DNA from: Bacteroidota bacterium
GTDB taxonomy: Bacteria; Bacteroidota; Bacteroidia; UKL13-3
Direction: 5' to 3'
Assembly (NCBI GenBank): GCA_027487835.1
Contig: JAIYCU010000017.1
Span: forward strand, 1 to 62,709
Length of the DNA: 62,709 nucleotides
Shown here: piece after piece, positions 52,376 to 61,005 of the stretch
Layout of the letters: each line of letters starts with the position of its first letter
Position numbering within the stretch: position 1 is the first letter of the stretch
Notes under the pieces: generated by a model
The model's database searches: none
The model's input: the letters and a program-made list of their open reading frames with translations, nothing else
Told to the model about the DNA's origin: nothing
Translations under genes and position numbers: made by a program

Positions 52376-53043
52376 ACTGGAAAGATTTTTGGAACAAACA
52401 GCAAGCAGAAACAAATGCCTACAAACAAGTAGGAAGGGTGCTCAATGGTCAGTCTATTGAGGCCGAAACACTTGAAAAAATTGCCCATAAAATTGCCCAA
52501 CAATTGCACTTGCAAGCACTGGACACTCTATTGGATGTTTGCTGTGGCAATGGTGTATTAGATGCTTTACTATTGCCTAAGGTATCTGCCATTCAAGGCA
52601 TAGATTTATCAGATGCCTTAATTCAAGAGGCAAATAAATTGGCCTTGCCTCAACTTAGTTTTTCTGTTGGCAATGCAGTAAGTTTCGGGTTGAACCAAAC
52701 CTTTGATAAAACACTTTTATATTTTTCTTTTCAGTACATAGAATCCTTGGCCGATGCACAAAAAGTAATTGAAAACTTAGTGCTCCATACCAAAAAAGAT
52801 TCCTACATTCTTATTGGCGACATTCCAAATCAATTGGAATTTTTCACCTATTACAATACGCCTTCAAAATGGTGGCAATGGATAAAGCAAGAATTGAAAA
52901 GTGCCAATGAAATGGGTCGCTTCTGGCATCCTAAAGAACTTTTGCGCATTTGCGAAAACCTGGGTCTTAAGGCAGAAATCCAAACCCAAGAACCTTGGCA
53001 ACCTTATGCGCACTATCGCTTTGATTTATTGATTTACTCGTAG
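52372..53043 (+). CDS. Class I SAM-dependent methyltransferase
   Basis: A 223-residue methyltransferase with a seven-strand Rossmann fold. Motif I is LLDVCCGNGVLDALLL (about 59-74), followed by IQGIDLSDALIQEANK (motif II) and FDKTLLYFSFQYIES (motif IV). I chose ATG 52372, which overlaps the rlmH stop by 4 bases; the longer open frame upstream lies inside rlmH. The target is unknown. The last 10 bases overlap the convergent murF-alr gene. Confidence 0.85.
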   Translation: MNWKDFWNKQQAETNAYKQVGRVLNGQSIEAETLEKIAHKIAQQLHLQALDTLLDVCCGNGVLDALLLPKVSAIQGIDLSDALIQEANKLALPQLSFSVGNAVSFGLNQTFDKTLLYFSFQYIESLADAQKVIENLVLHTKKDSYILIGDIPNQLEFFTYYNTPSKWWQWIKQELKSANEMGRFWHPKELLRICENLGLKAEIQTQEPWQPYAHYRFDLLIYS

Positions 53044-55508
53044 AAATACACCCGCTTAACCCGTTGCGAAACGCCTGTTAAAATTTCATACGGAATGGTG
53101 CCAATTTGCGCACTCAATTCTGCAAGGGTAGGGCTTTCCCCAAAAACGATTACCTCATCTCCAGGTTGGCAATTAATGTGGCTAACATCCAGCATGGTCA
53201 TGTCCATACAAATATTGCCTACAATTGGCGCTTTTTGTTTATTCACCAACATGTATCCATTGCCATTGCTGAGTTTACGGTCGAGCCCATCTGCATAGCC
53301 AATGGCTACAATGGCAATTTTGCCTTGGCTATTTAAGCTTCCCTTTCTGCCATACCCAATGCTTTCGCTAGGCGCAATCTCTCTAATTTGAGAAATAATC
53401 GTTTTTAAACAACCAATGGGTTCCAAGGCTAAACTTGATGGGTGCGCTGGGTCAATGCCATATAAGCCAATACCTAATCTTACCATGTCAAATTGTGCCT
53501 GCGGAAACCTTGCAATGCCCCCACTATTAAGGCAATGCCGTAATATTGGATAGGGGAATGCTGCGGTTATTTGTGCGCTTAATGCGTTAAAAGTATCAAT
53601 TTGTTGCAAGGTAAAAGCATCATGCTCCTGCGCTTCGCTGGCTGCCAAATGCGTAAAAATAGAATTTATTTTTAGGTGCTTTTCTGCACTTAATCGTTCA
53701 ATTAAAGCAGGTATTTCTTGCGCTTCAAAGCCAAGCCTTTTCATACCTGTATCCAATTCTATATGAATGCCAATTTCTTCACCATCGGCTGCGTGTATCA
53801 AGGCTTCGAGTATTTCAAAATGATACACTTCGGGCTCTAAGTTATACCTTAAAATAGCATCAAAACTTGCAGGCTCAGGGTTCATTACCATAATAGGGGT
53901 TTGAATGCCAGCTTCTCTTAAGGTTACCCCCTCATCGGCATAGGCCACCGTTAGGTAATCTGCCTTGTGGTAAGATAAAATGCGTGCAATTTCATACGAA
54001 CCTGCGCCATAACTAAAGGCTTTTACCATGGCCATTACTTTTACCTTTGGCTTTAACAGCTTTTTATAGGCATTAAAATTTTGCAACAAAGCCGTTAGGT
54101 TAATCTCAAATACCGTTTGATGCACTTGTTTTTCAAACCACTTGCCCAAGCGCTCAAAAGCAAATTTCCGTGCGCCTTTCAAAAGTATGATTTCATCCGA
54201 GAAATTGAGGAGCCTTTCCGATTTAAGAAATTCTTCTACCGTTGCATAAAACTGCTGTTTGGGTAAAGAAAACACGTGAGCATGTGCCTGAATTTCTTCG
54301 CCAATGCCAATGAGTTTCTCAATTTTGTATTCATTCAAGTAGCCTGCAATTCGCTCGTAGAGCGCTGTTTGGTTCAAACCGCTTTCTAAAAAATCTGAAA
54401 GCACTACCGTTTTTGTTTTGCCTTGTGCGTGCTGTTGCTGAAAATCTAAGGCTATGAGCAATGAGCCAAGATCTGCGCTATAAGCATCATTTACCAACAA
54501 GCAATTTTGCTGGCCTTGCTTTAATTGCAAACGCATATCTAAGCTAGGCAGTTCTGCAAATTTTTGAAGGATAGATTCCGCCAAGTTATGGCTCATGGCT
54601 AAAAAAGCAAGGCAAGTGCAGGCATTCCAAATAGCAGCCTCATCTGTAAACGGAATGTTTACGATATAACTTTTGTACTGTAAGATGCTATGGTTTTTTT
54701 CGGTTTGAACCGAGATATAATAAGCTGCAGAAGGATTGTGGCGACTCCAAGATTTGTATTTTTCGGGTTGAACCAAGCTTTGAATATAATTCGAAACCAA
54801 AGGCTGGTCTTCGGGATAAAGCACCTGCTGACAGGTTTCGAACAAACGCAGTTTTTCTTTGAGTTTTTGAGTTTTGTTTTCAAAGCCCTCATCATGCGCA
54901 TCGCCAATAAGGGTAAGGATGCCAAGGTTTGCTTGCAATATATTGGCCAACTTATCCATTTCATTTGACAAGGATATGCCGGCTTCAAAAATGGCCAAGG
55001 AATGTTGGGCCGTCATTTGCCAAACAGAAAGTGGCACACCCAATTGGGAGTTATAACTTTTGGGGTTTCGCACCACCATGTATTGTTGTTTGAGCAAATG
55101 GGCCAACCATTCTTTAACTATGGTTTTCCCGTTGCTCCCCGTTATGGCCACAACAGGGTAGTTAAATTGTTGGCGGTGCAGTTGGGCTAGTTTTTGGAGG
55201 GCTAGCAAACAATCGTTTACGGCCACTATGCCAGCAAGTGGCAAACTTTGCTGTATGTTTTCTGGGTATTCATGGTGTTGCACCAAAAACATTCTTACGC
55301 CTTGTGCATAAGCCTCTTTAAGGTACAAATGCCCATTGTGTCGCTCGCCTTTGATGGCAATAAAAAGGCCATTTTGGGCAAACAATAACTTACGGCTATC
55401 GGTAAGCAAATGCAATACCGCAGGGTTTTGTTCCAAGGCTTGGAGGCAATTGCCCTGCAAGGCAGAAGCAAGTTGGTTAAATTGAATGTTGTTCAAACTT
55501 TTTTGCAT
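53034..55508 (-). CDS. Bifunctional UDP-MurNAc-tripeptide:D-Ala-D-Ala ligase / alanine racemase (MurF-Alr fusion)
   Basis: An 824-residue fusion typical of Bacteroidota that joins two steps of the D-Ala branch of peptidoglycan synthesis. The N-terminal MurF part (1-450) has the ATP loop VVAITGSNGKTIVKEWL (about 118-134). The C-terminal alanine racemase (about 455-824) has the PLP lysine in KVMAMVKAFSYGAGSYE, the catalytic Tyr in IGYGRKGSL and VGNICMDMTMLDV near the end. Three GGTT-AACC motifs cluster at 54371, 54702 and 54766. The start overlaps the end of the upstream MFS gene by 32 bases. Confidence 0.95.
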   Translation of the reverse strand: MQKSLNNIQFNQLASALQGNCLQALEQNPAVLHLLTDSRKLLFAQNGLFIAIKGERHNGHLYLKEAYAQGVRMFLVQHHEYPENIQQSLPLAGIVAVNDCLLALQKLAQLHRQQFNYPVVAITGSNGKTIVKEWLAHLLKQQYMVVRNPKSYNSQLGVPLSVWQMTAQHSLAIFEAGISLSNEMDKLANILQANLGILTLIGDAHDEGFENKTQKLKEKLRLFETCQQVLYPEDQPLVSNYIQSLVQPEKYKSWSRHNPSAAYYISVQTEKNHSILQYKSYIVNIPFTDEAAIWNACTCLAFLAMSHNLAESILQKFAELPSLDMRLQLKQGQQNCLLVNDAYSADLGSLLIALDFQQQHAQGKTKTVVLSDFLESGLNQTALYERIAGYLNEYKIEKLIGIGEEIQAHAHVFSLPKQQFYATVEEFLKSERLLNFSDEIILLKGARKFAFERLGKWFEKQVHQTVFEINLTALLQNFNAYKKLLKPKVKVMAMVKAFSYGAGSYEIARILSYHKADYLTVAYADEGVTLREAGIQTPIMVMNPEPASFDAILRYNLEPEVYHFEILEALIHAADGEEIGIHIELDTGMKRLGFEAQEIPALIERLSAEKHLKINSIFTHLAASEAQEHDAFTLQQIDTFNALSAQITAAFPYPILRHCLNSGGIARFPQAQFDMVRLGIGLYGIDPAHPSSLALEPIGCLKTIISQIREIAPSESIGYGRKGSLNSQGKIAIVAIGYADGLDRKLSNGNGYMLVNKQKAPIVGNICMDMTMLDVSHINCQPGDEVIVFGESPTLAELSAQIGTIPYEILTGVSQRVKRVYFYE
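54371..54774. repeat. Cluster of GGTT-(1-2)-AACC dispersed palindromes (three copies)
   Basis: Copies lie at 54371-54380 (GGTTCAAACC), 54702-54711 (GGTTTGAACC) and 54766-54774 (GGTTGAACC), all inside murF. They belong to the window-wide family of 25 copies described in the findings. This is the densest grouping. Confidence 0.75.
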
Positions 55509-56709
55509 GTTGAAGTAGGATCAAACCAGAAACCCCAAGAAACACAGATAATATAAAGCAGGCCCAGATAACATTGGATTCGAAGTTAAAGAATGGTATT
55601 GAAAACAAAAAGATAAAGAGGCTTCGGTTCAACACATTGAGCATGTTAAAAATACTATTTACGCGACCCATGACTTCATTTGGAATGTATTTAAAGAAAT
55701 AGGTGAGGCGCAATACGCGAATGCCCGCATTGCTAAAGCCAAGCAACACACAAAAGGCATACAATACCCACACGGCTTTGGCTATAAATAACCATAAGTA
55801 TATAGCAGCCCCAACTAGGCTTAGCCAAGCAATGGCATAAAGGGTTTGCGCAGGTTTAAAAACCTTGCCTACAAATAAACCAGCCAGCAAGGCGCCTACG
55901 GCATAAATTAAATCTGCGGTGGCAAATTGCGCACCTGTTCCGTTTAGGTGTTGTTTAACATAAACAGGAAGCAATGAATGTATGCCCACAATTACGGTGG
56001 CAAAAACAGCATTGGAGAAAAAGCCAAATACCAACAAAGAAGGGTGGGCTTTTAAATAGCTAAAGCCAGTTTTAACCCTAATCCAAACACTACCTAATTG
56101 CACATTTACTTTTTTGGTAGCTTGGTATTTGATAAAATAAATGAGCAAGGCTGCTAAAAAATAGGTACTGCCATCGAGTAAAAAAATATCCCAAACTTGC
56201 CAAGGTGCAATTTCAAACGGAACCTTAATGCCATCTAACAAAACAGCCGCTAACGCACCCGAAAGAATTGAAGTGCTTTGGCCTGCAATTTCTATCCAGG
56301 AGTTTACACGTTGGTAAGCGTCTTCGGTGCTAATTTCGTGCGCAAAGGCATATAAAGTTGGGTAGTGAATATTGTAGTTAAACATGGTAAGGCCAAAAAC
56401 GGCAATCACCAAAACATTTGGCAGGTATTGCTGACTTGAACCCAATATGCCAATAGAAAGAATGATGCTTCCACAAATAAGGCTGGTGAATAAGAAATTA
56501 TTTTTTCTGCTGAACCTATCCACCAAAGTACCGGCATACAGGCCAAAAAACATCACACAAAGGGTAATGATGCCATAAGAAAAAGTGAATACTTCGCTTT
56601 GTTGTTTGGCAGCAAAATACCAAGGCACTGCCAGCATACTCATTCCTTGTGCAAATCCGCTGATGGCATTTGCTGTAAAAAGGAGCAATAGCGCTCGCGT
56701 ATTCTTCAT
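55477..56709 (-). CDS. MFS transporter
   Basis: A 410-residue major facilitator with 12 helices. The start LLLFTANAISGFAQGMSMLAVPWYF and the loop GLYAGTLVDRFSRKNNFL (about 56-73, the G-x-x-x-D-R/K motif A) are typical of the MFS_3/enterobactin-exporter-like branch. Its 3' end overlaps the murF-alr start by 32 bases, so the two are transcribed together. It is the last ordinary core gene before the cassette-like region that begins about 35 bases upstream of its start. Confidence 0.88.
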   Translation of the reverse strand: MKNTRALLLLFTANAISGFAQGMSMLAVPWYFAAKQQSEVFTFSYGIITLCVMFFGLYAGTLVDRFSRKNNFLFTSLICGSIILSIGILGSSQQYLPNVLVIAVFGLTMFNYNIHYPTLYAFAHEISTEDAYQRVNSWIEIAGQSTSILSGALAAVLLDGIKVPFEIAPWQVWDIFLLDGSTYFLAALLIYFIKYQATKKVNVQLGSVWIRVKTGFSYLKAHPSLLVFGFFSNAVFATVIVGIHSLLPVYVKQHLNGTGAQFATADLIYAVGALLAGLFVGKVFKPAQTLYAIAWLSLVGAAIYLWLFIAKAVWVLYAFCVLLGFSNAGIRVLRLTYFFKYIPNEVMGRVNSIFNMLNVLNRSLFIFLFSIPFFNFESNVIWACFILSVFLGVSGLILLQHAKKFEQHSI

Positions 56710-56743
56710 GGGCGCAAGATAGTTTTTTTAGTTAATGGTCAAT

Positions 56744-56776
56744 GGTAGCCACTTTAAGGCTTATACGCTGTTTTAC
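56744..56776 (-). repeat. Cassette-end element remnant (E4)
   Basis: On the minus strand, just after the HNH gene, AAAACAGCGTATAAGCC leads into AAAGTGGC. The element at 58957-59114 has GTAACAGCGTTTTGGC leading into AAAAGTGGC. The shared parts AACAGCGT and AAAGTGGC suggest that this is the truncated end of the cassette array at its junction with the core genome. Confidence 0.35.
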
Positions 56777-57090
56777 GGTCGATGTTTTTCTAAATGTGTT
56801 TTTACTACGTCAGATACCGTGTCTTTTTTTATTTTCTTTGTCTCACAATAATTACTTTTAAGCCAATCTTCTAGTTTTTTACTTCCTTTACTTGCGTTGC
56901 ATGAACCACAACATAAAGCAATATTTTCTGTCCCATTAATTCTTATGTCATTTATAATATGTTCCCAGGTTTTTCTCGTTCTCCTATTTTGATCAGAATC
57001 ATTAAATGAAATCCCACAATAAACACAAGCAAGGTCTCTTTTTATAACAATTACTTCAACTTCTTTCGGAATCCCCCAACGATTTGCCAT
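56773..57090 (-). CDS. HNH endonuclease
   Basis: A 105-residue HNH nuclease. Two zinc-binding pairs, CVYC (about 23-26) and CGSC (about 61-64), flank the active site: His in TWEHIINDIR (about 44), then Asn in GTENIALCC and Asn in CNASKGSK. The length is that of a stand-alone domain. It lies 8 bases after the GIY-YIG gene on the same strand, so two nucleases of different folds are co-expressed. The role could be phage restriction or mobile-element homing, but this is not proven. Confidence 0.85.
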   Translation of the reverse strand: MANRWGIPKEVEVIVIKRDLACVYCGISFNDSDQNRRTRKTWEHIINDIRINGTENIALCCGSCNASKGSKKLEDWLKSNYCETKKIKKDTVSDVVKTHLEKHRP

Positions 57091-57098
57091 TTTAAAAT

Positions 57099-57950
57099 TT
57101 ACTTTTCGTTTAATTCAAATTCTTTGAGAGTCTTACCGTCCTTGTTTTTCCATTCTGTTAGGCCATTGGCATTACGGCCCATTACCATTACGGCTGCTGT
57201 CGATGGACTACTAAAAATGTAGTCATCTGAAAATTCAAAATATTCTCCTTTGTTGACAAGAACTCCTTCGTCAATAAGTTTTTGTCTATAGGCGATGAAA
57301 TTAGGAGTCATTGAATTTACAATTGAAGCTGCTGCCTTAGAGTTTTTAAAAACAACAAATCCATCAGAAGTCGGCTCTCCTTGTCCGTCTGCGCCACGAG
57401 CTGCTTTAATAAAAAATGATTCCTGTTTTTGTTTTGGTTTAAATTCCCTCTTTTCGTCAAATACTTTATGTCCGAGTGTATTTACGAGCATTTTGATGTA
57501 TTCAATAAATTCTTCCATTTCAGCTCTATCAGACTCAGAAATTGAGGATTGAGTTGGTATTATAGAATTGTCGACAGTATAACGATTTGCCGATTTCGCA
57601 ATATCGTGGAGACGATTTTCTAAATATTTGATATGAGCTTTGTTAAGGTTTTCGTCCTTGCTTATAAAAACAATTGCTTCATTCCAGAAATCTTTTTGAG
57701 TTAACTGTTGATTAAGTCGTTTTAAGATTGATTCTGCTTCGCCAATATAAACCTGATCTTTACCGGTATCGTCTTTCCCAAAGAGTAAATAAACACCTGT
57801 GCTTGTAAGGTCGTCACGATCTGAACAGTCCTTAATTTTAATTCGTGGAATTTTATATGCTTTTCCAGACCAATTGGAAAGTTCGCAGCTCATTCGACCG
57901 TTTGGCTCTCCATCAATAAGGAATATTTTTATTGTCTTTCCAAATTTCAT
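57099..57950 (-). CDS. GIY-YIG nuclease with DUF4357 domain
   Basis: A 283-residue protein. After an N-terminal IKIFLIDGEPNGRMSCELSN, the GIY-YIG core reads TGVYLLFGKDDTGKDQ and VYIGEAESILKRLNQQ (GVY...YIG, Arg in KRL), with the metal-binding Glu in KYLENRLHDIA. The C-terminal DUF4357 (about 225-275) has SSPSTAAVMVMGRNANGLTEWKNKDGKTL in part. The ATG at 57950 matches the family start MKFGKTIKIF; the longer frame reaches 58001. Such GIY-YIG/DUF4357 proteins are common in accessory islands and are predicted restriction or defence nucleases. Confidence 0.85.
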   Translation of the reverse strand: MKFGKTIKIFLIDGEPNGRMSCELSNWSGKAYKIPRIKIKDCSDRDDLTSTGVYLLFGKDDTGKDQVYIGEAESILKRLNQQLTQKDFWNEAIVFISKDENLNKAHIKYLENRLHDIAKSANRYTVDNSIIPTQSSISESDRAEMEEFIEYIKMLVNTLGHKVFDEKREFKPKQKQESFFIKAARGADGQGEPTSDGFVVFKNSKAAASIVNSMTPNFIAYRQKLIDEGVLVNKGEYFEFSDDYIFSSPSTAAVMVMGRNANGLTEWKNKDGKTLKEFELNEK

Positions 57951-57970
57951 TTTAATTGTATCTTTTTTAA

Positions 57971-58248
57971 ATGCCTGTAACGTCAGAGTGTGAAAATACA
58001 ATTTTTATACTTTATCTTATTTGAATACTTATCTGCTCAATATTCTTTTACTAAATTCTGAGGCGGTTTAGAATTAGTTTTTTCACAACCTTGATTGCTT
58101 GGCGAAGCAGGGGAATGGTTACCACAAATTTCGCCTTAGCCCTATATTTCAAAAATAAACTTTTTTGCCTTATCTTTTTCCTTTTAAGATTCCAACTTTA
58201 ATTGCGTCCAAACGGGTGTTATGGGCCGTTCTTCCTTCGGCTATCCTA
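57971..58248 (-). repeat. attC-like cassette-boundary element (E3)
   Basis: This 278-base spacer holds no gene. Its right end is CGTTCTTCCTTCGGCTAT (58227-58244), 15 of 18 identical to the same module in E2, next to a GTTA core (58218-58221). Its left end GCCTGTAACG (57973-57982) matches the left ends of E1 and E2. The interval between ends is longer than a normal attC, so it may be two partial sites. Confidence 0.4.
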
Positions 58249-58941
58249 GCGTAAAATGTTGACTGAACTTATTCTTGATAAGGATTCGGCAATTCTTCCA
58301 AGATTAACTGTCACACTATCCTCACAGGCTAAGGGTGTCCATCTGTAGACTCTTGCAATTCTATTATGGTCTATTGCGTCATAATAAATCCTTATTCCGT
58401 CATATCCTTCGCAATTTGTATCGTTCTTTATTTGCCAAAAATTAAGTTCGTTAAGCTTTTGAATGTAGGTCTTGACTAAACTGTCAGGCAAAACTTGCGT
58501 TAAGGATTTCGTTAAATAGCCACTATAGTATCCTCCTTCTCCGTTTAATAATTTTGTAGTTAAATAAGTCTTGCCGTTTTTTAGTTCAAGTTTGACACAC
58601 CAAGGGTTTGAAAAAGATGGCTGAAAAATTAATCTAAGAACCTGCCTAGAGGAGTCAAATGAACTTTTATCGAAAAATTCCTCCTCGAATGCATAGGTTA
58701 ACTGCAGGTCTTGGTTGTTACGGTCGGCAATATCAACTGAAGGGTAGTAAGTTCTGAAGAAAGTGAATATTCCTGGCCAATAGTCATGCATTTTGGAAAC
58801 CGTGTCAATGAACATTTTCCGTATTTCTTGTTCATTTAGATTTGTCACCTGAGTTGGCGCATCAGTTGTTTTCCTGTCAGTCTGCAAGCAGGAAGGAGTT
58901 ATTATGGTTATTAGGGATAGTATTATTAGTAATATTCTCAT
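58246..58941 (-). CDS. Putative lipoprotein of unknown function
   Basis: A 231-residue exported protein. The N-terminus MRILLIILSLITIITPSC is a lipoprotein-type signal with an imperfect lipobox (TPSC). The mature region has no family I recognise. It is rich in aromatic and acidic residues (FFRTYYPSVDIADRNNQ, TTKLLNGEGGYYSGYL, WQIKNDTNCEGYDGIRIYYD). The single gene is bordered on both sides by cassette-boundary elements, and its TAG stop nearly touches element E3, as expected for a gene cassette. Confidence 0.6.
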   Translation of the reverse strand: MRILLIILSLITIITPSCLQTDRKTTDAPTQVTNLNEQEIRKMFIDTVSKMHDYWPGIFTFFRTYYPSVDIADRNNQDLQLTYAFEEEFFDKSSFDSSRQVLRLIFQPSFSNPWCVKLELKNGKTYLTTKLLNGEGGYYSGYLTKSLTQVLPDSLVKTYIQKLNELNFWQIKNDTNCEGYDGIRIYYDAIDHNRIARVYRWTPLACEDSVTVNLGRIAESLSRISSVNILR

Positions 58942-58956
58942 TTGATGTCATTGAAT

Positions 58957-59114
58957 GGCCTATAACGTTTTCGTCCTTTGCGAAGGTGGCGATTTTCACC
59001 ACAAATGTTGATGAGGAGAACTAAACTTTGATTAAGCACAAATGTGTCTGCGGAGCACTGAACCGCCACTTTTGCCAAAACGCTGTTACCTGCTGGCGTT
59101 CTTCTGTCCGCTAT
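58957..59114 (-). repeat. attC-like cassette-boundary element (E2)
   Basis: An imperfect palindrome. TAACG at 58963 and GTTA at 59085-59088 mark ends 126 bases apart, within the known attC size range. Inner arms share GTGGCG/CGCCAC and CACAAATG. The right module CGTTCTTCTGTCCGCTAT (59097-59114) recurs in E3. It separates the lipoprotein gene from the DoxX operon. Confidence 0.45.
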
Positions 59115-59128
59115 GTTTCTTGTTGTAG

Positions 59129-59533
59129 TCATTTAAAATATGTTGTCAAAAATATGGTACTTAAATAGGTCCAAAGTAAAGAAAAGATTATGTGCATAAA
59201 TGTTTCAAATTTCTTTCCTTTCCATAGGTCAGTCGAGTATCCAAAAAACTGAATGAAAAGTCTTACAGTCCAAAACAAACCAAGTCCAAGTGATATTTTT
59301 TTGCCAAGATAGGTTTCAATTAGTTCGGCAGAGGATGTCAAGCAAAGTAAACCCATAAGAAATACAGTCAATGCGATAAAAAATGTATGTACTGTCATCA
59401 TTTGTCGATTGATTAAACTCAATGATTTAAGTTCTTTGTCCCAGTTAAAGTATTTTGGAAAGACAATATGAATCAATGCCAAAGCAATTAATAAAACTCC
59501 AATTATTTTAAAATGTATTTCCATTAGTTGCAA
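59129..59533 (-). CDS. Four-helix membrane protein, last gene of the DoxX/DUF2071 operon
   Basis: A 134-residue protein with four hydrophobic helices (about 7-24, 45-65, 75-92 and 108-128). I do not recognise a named domain. The start overlaps the methyltransferase stop by 10 bases, so it is translationally coupled and is probably a functional partner. Its stop is followed 15 bases later by boundary element E2. Confidence 0.65.
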   Translation of the reverse strand: MQLMEIHFKIIGVLLIALALIHIVFPKYFNWDKELKSLSLINRQMMTVHTFFIALTVFLMGLLCLTSSAELIETYLGKKISLGLGLFWTVRLFIQFFGYSTDLWKGKKFETFMHIIFSLLWTYLSTIFLTTYFK

Positions 59534-60273
59534 TTAAAGATTGACATAAAAGGTGTAAACTTTGTTTCTTTAAATGATGTAAACCCAGCTTCTTCAAATG
59601 CCTTTTTCCAAGTTGCTTTTGAGAAAAAATGCATAAAGCCGATTGTAAATGCTACAAAGTTTGGAAAATCTCTCATATGTTCCACCATAATCACATTGCC
59701 GCTTGGCTTACAAACTCTGCGACATTCTTTTAAAAATTGCACTTTTTCATCTTGTTTGCGAATTTCGTGAATTGCTGATATCAAAAAGATGTTGTCAACC
59801 GAATTGTCATTTAAAGGAATTGAATTAGAATTGATTTGTTGTGTATTTGGATAAAATAAACTCACTTTTCTTGCTCGGATAATTGCTGGTTCAGTATGCT
59901 GTTTGGCGTTGTAGAAGTCATACACCTGAAGTTTGGAATTAGGCAAAATACTTTCTATAATAAAACTTGTTTCATCAAAGCCTGCGTTGATGTTCAAATT
60001 GAATTTGTCTTTTGTATCTACAATTTTCATTTTCTTTAACCAATCAAAATTGTAGAAGCCTGAGAAATCATAAACATAAGCAGAGACGAATAATGGCATA
60101 GTTAGTCCATAAATAAATGCCAAAACAGCCAACAAATACAAGGTTTCAGGCCAATCGAAAATATACTTACTTCCTATAATTAATATCAAAGCAATGAACC
60201 CAACAACATAAAAGTGTCGGTTGAAACTTAAAATATTTAATACTCCTTGAAAATTTCGTCTCTTTATTTCCAT
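59524..60273 (-). CDS. Membrane-anchored class I SAM-dependent methyltransferase
   Basis: A 249-residue protein with two N-terminal transmembrane helices (about 17-34 and 45-68). A methyltransferase domain follows (about 90-245): NLNINAGFDETSFIIESI takes the place of motif I, then NDNSVDNIFLISAIHEIRKQDEKVQF (motif IV-V region, in part) and CRRVCKPSGNVIMVEHMRDFPN. The GxGxG loop is degenerate (NAGFDETS), so SAM binding is inferred from later motifs. It overlaps its upstream and downstream neighbours by 10 bases each. Confidence 0.75.
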   Translation of the reverse strand: MEIKRRNFQGVLNILSFNRHFYVVGFIALILIIGSKYIFDWPETLYLLAVLAFIYGLTMPLFVSAYVYDFSGFYNFDWLKKMKIVDTKDKFNLNINAGFDETSFIIESILPNSKLQVYDFYNAKQHTEPAIIRARKVSLFYPNTQQINSNSIPLNDNSVDNIFLISAIHEIRKQDEKVQFLKECRRVCKPSGNVIMVEHMRDFPNFVAFTIGFMHFFSKATWKKAFEEAGFTSFKETKFTPFMSIFNCN

Positions 60274-61001
60274 TTTTCAATTTTGCCTTTTTTCCAATAA
60301 TATGGTATGTTTTTAATTATGAAAGCATTTGCCAATACTGGATTTTCAAGTTTTAGAGTATTTAAAAAATCGAAATTATAATCAATCACTTTGACTGGAT
60401 TCGGAGTCCAGTTTTGTCTTACACCTTCAATGATTAGGACTTCTTTGGTTTCTTTGTTATAGGTAAACGTAAAAGGCAAAGGTCCAGCAAATCTTCTTGC
60501 TTCCTTCCAGTCTGCAAAAAGAGAATGTTCAGGCAAAGAAATTTGTTCTTCCGTTTTATCTATTGTGATTTTGAACTTTGATTTTTTCGAGGAGATTTCT
60601 TTGGTGTTTTGTTGTTCAACTTGTTTTATGTCCGTTGTGGTGTAGTTGTAATGTGTAAATATGTTTCCAAAAAATTCCATTTTCATTTTGTCAGTTTCTG
60701 ATTTCAGAATATACAAACCACGTAAATTTTTACCTGCATTATTCATGTAGCGAACAAATACCCGATAACCAATTAGAAAAAAGTCGTTGCCCATAAATTT
60801 CGGAAAACCTTTTGGTCGCAATTCTTTTGTTTGAACCATTGCAACTGCAACAAAAGCCCATTTGTTTTGAAATGTGTCGAGCTGCAAACATTCTGGAATA
60901 AGATTTTGTAATTGTTCTTTTGGAACTGCAAAAGTCAAAACCAGCGAACTTTCAAAATACGCTTCAACTGCAAATGGATGGTCTTTTAAAAATGCTAGCA
61001 T
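60264..61001 (-). CDS. DUF2071 family protein (YqjF-like)
   Basis: A 245-residue protein of the DUF2071 / acetoacetate-decarboxylase-like fold. Typical stretches are LKDHPFAVEAYFESSLVLTFAVPKEQLQNLIP (in part), WAFVAVAMVQTKELRPKGFPKF, FFLIGYRVFVRY and LRGLYILKSETDK. The function of the family is unknown. ATG 61001 is used because the longer frame runs into the DoxX gene, whose stop lies 4 bases upstream. It is the second gene of a four-gene unit. Confidence 0.82.
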   Translation of the reverse strand: MLAFLKDHPFAVEAYFESSLVLTFAVPKEQLQNLIPECLQLDTFQNKWAFVAVAMVQTKELRPKGFPKFMGNDFFLIGYRVFVRYMNNAGKNLRGLYILKSETDKMKMEFFGNIFTHYNYTTTDIKQVEQQNTKEISSKKSKFKITIDKTEEQISLPEHSLFADWKEARRFAGPLPFTFTYNKETKEVLIIEGVRQNWTPNPVKVIDYNFDFLNTLKLENPVLANAFIIKNIPYYWKKGKIEKWK

Positions 61002-61005
61002 CGAG

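Noticed and set aside
58938-59132. A 64-residue minus-strand frame across boundary element E2
   Set aside because: It reads through the palindromic spacer, shows no family pattern, and probably reflects the inverted repeats only.
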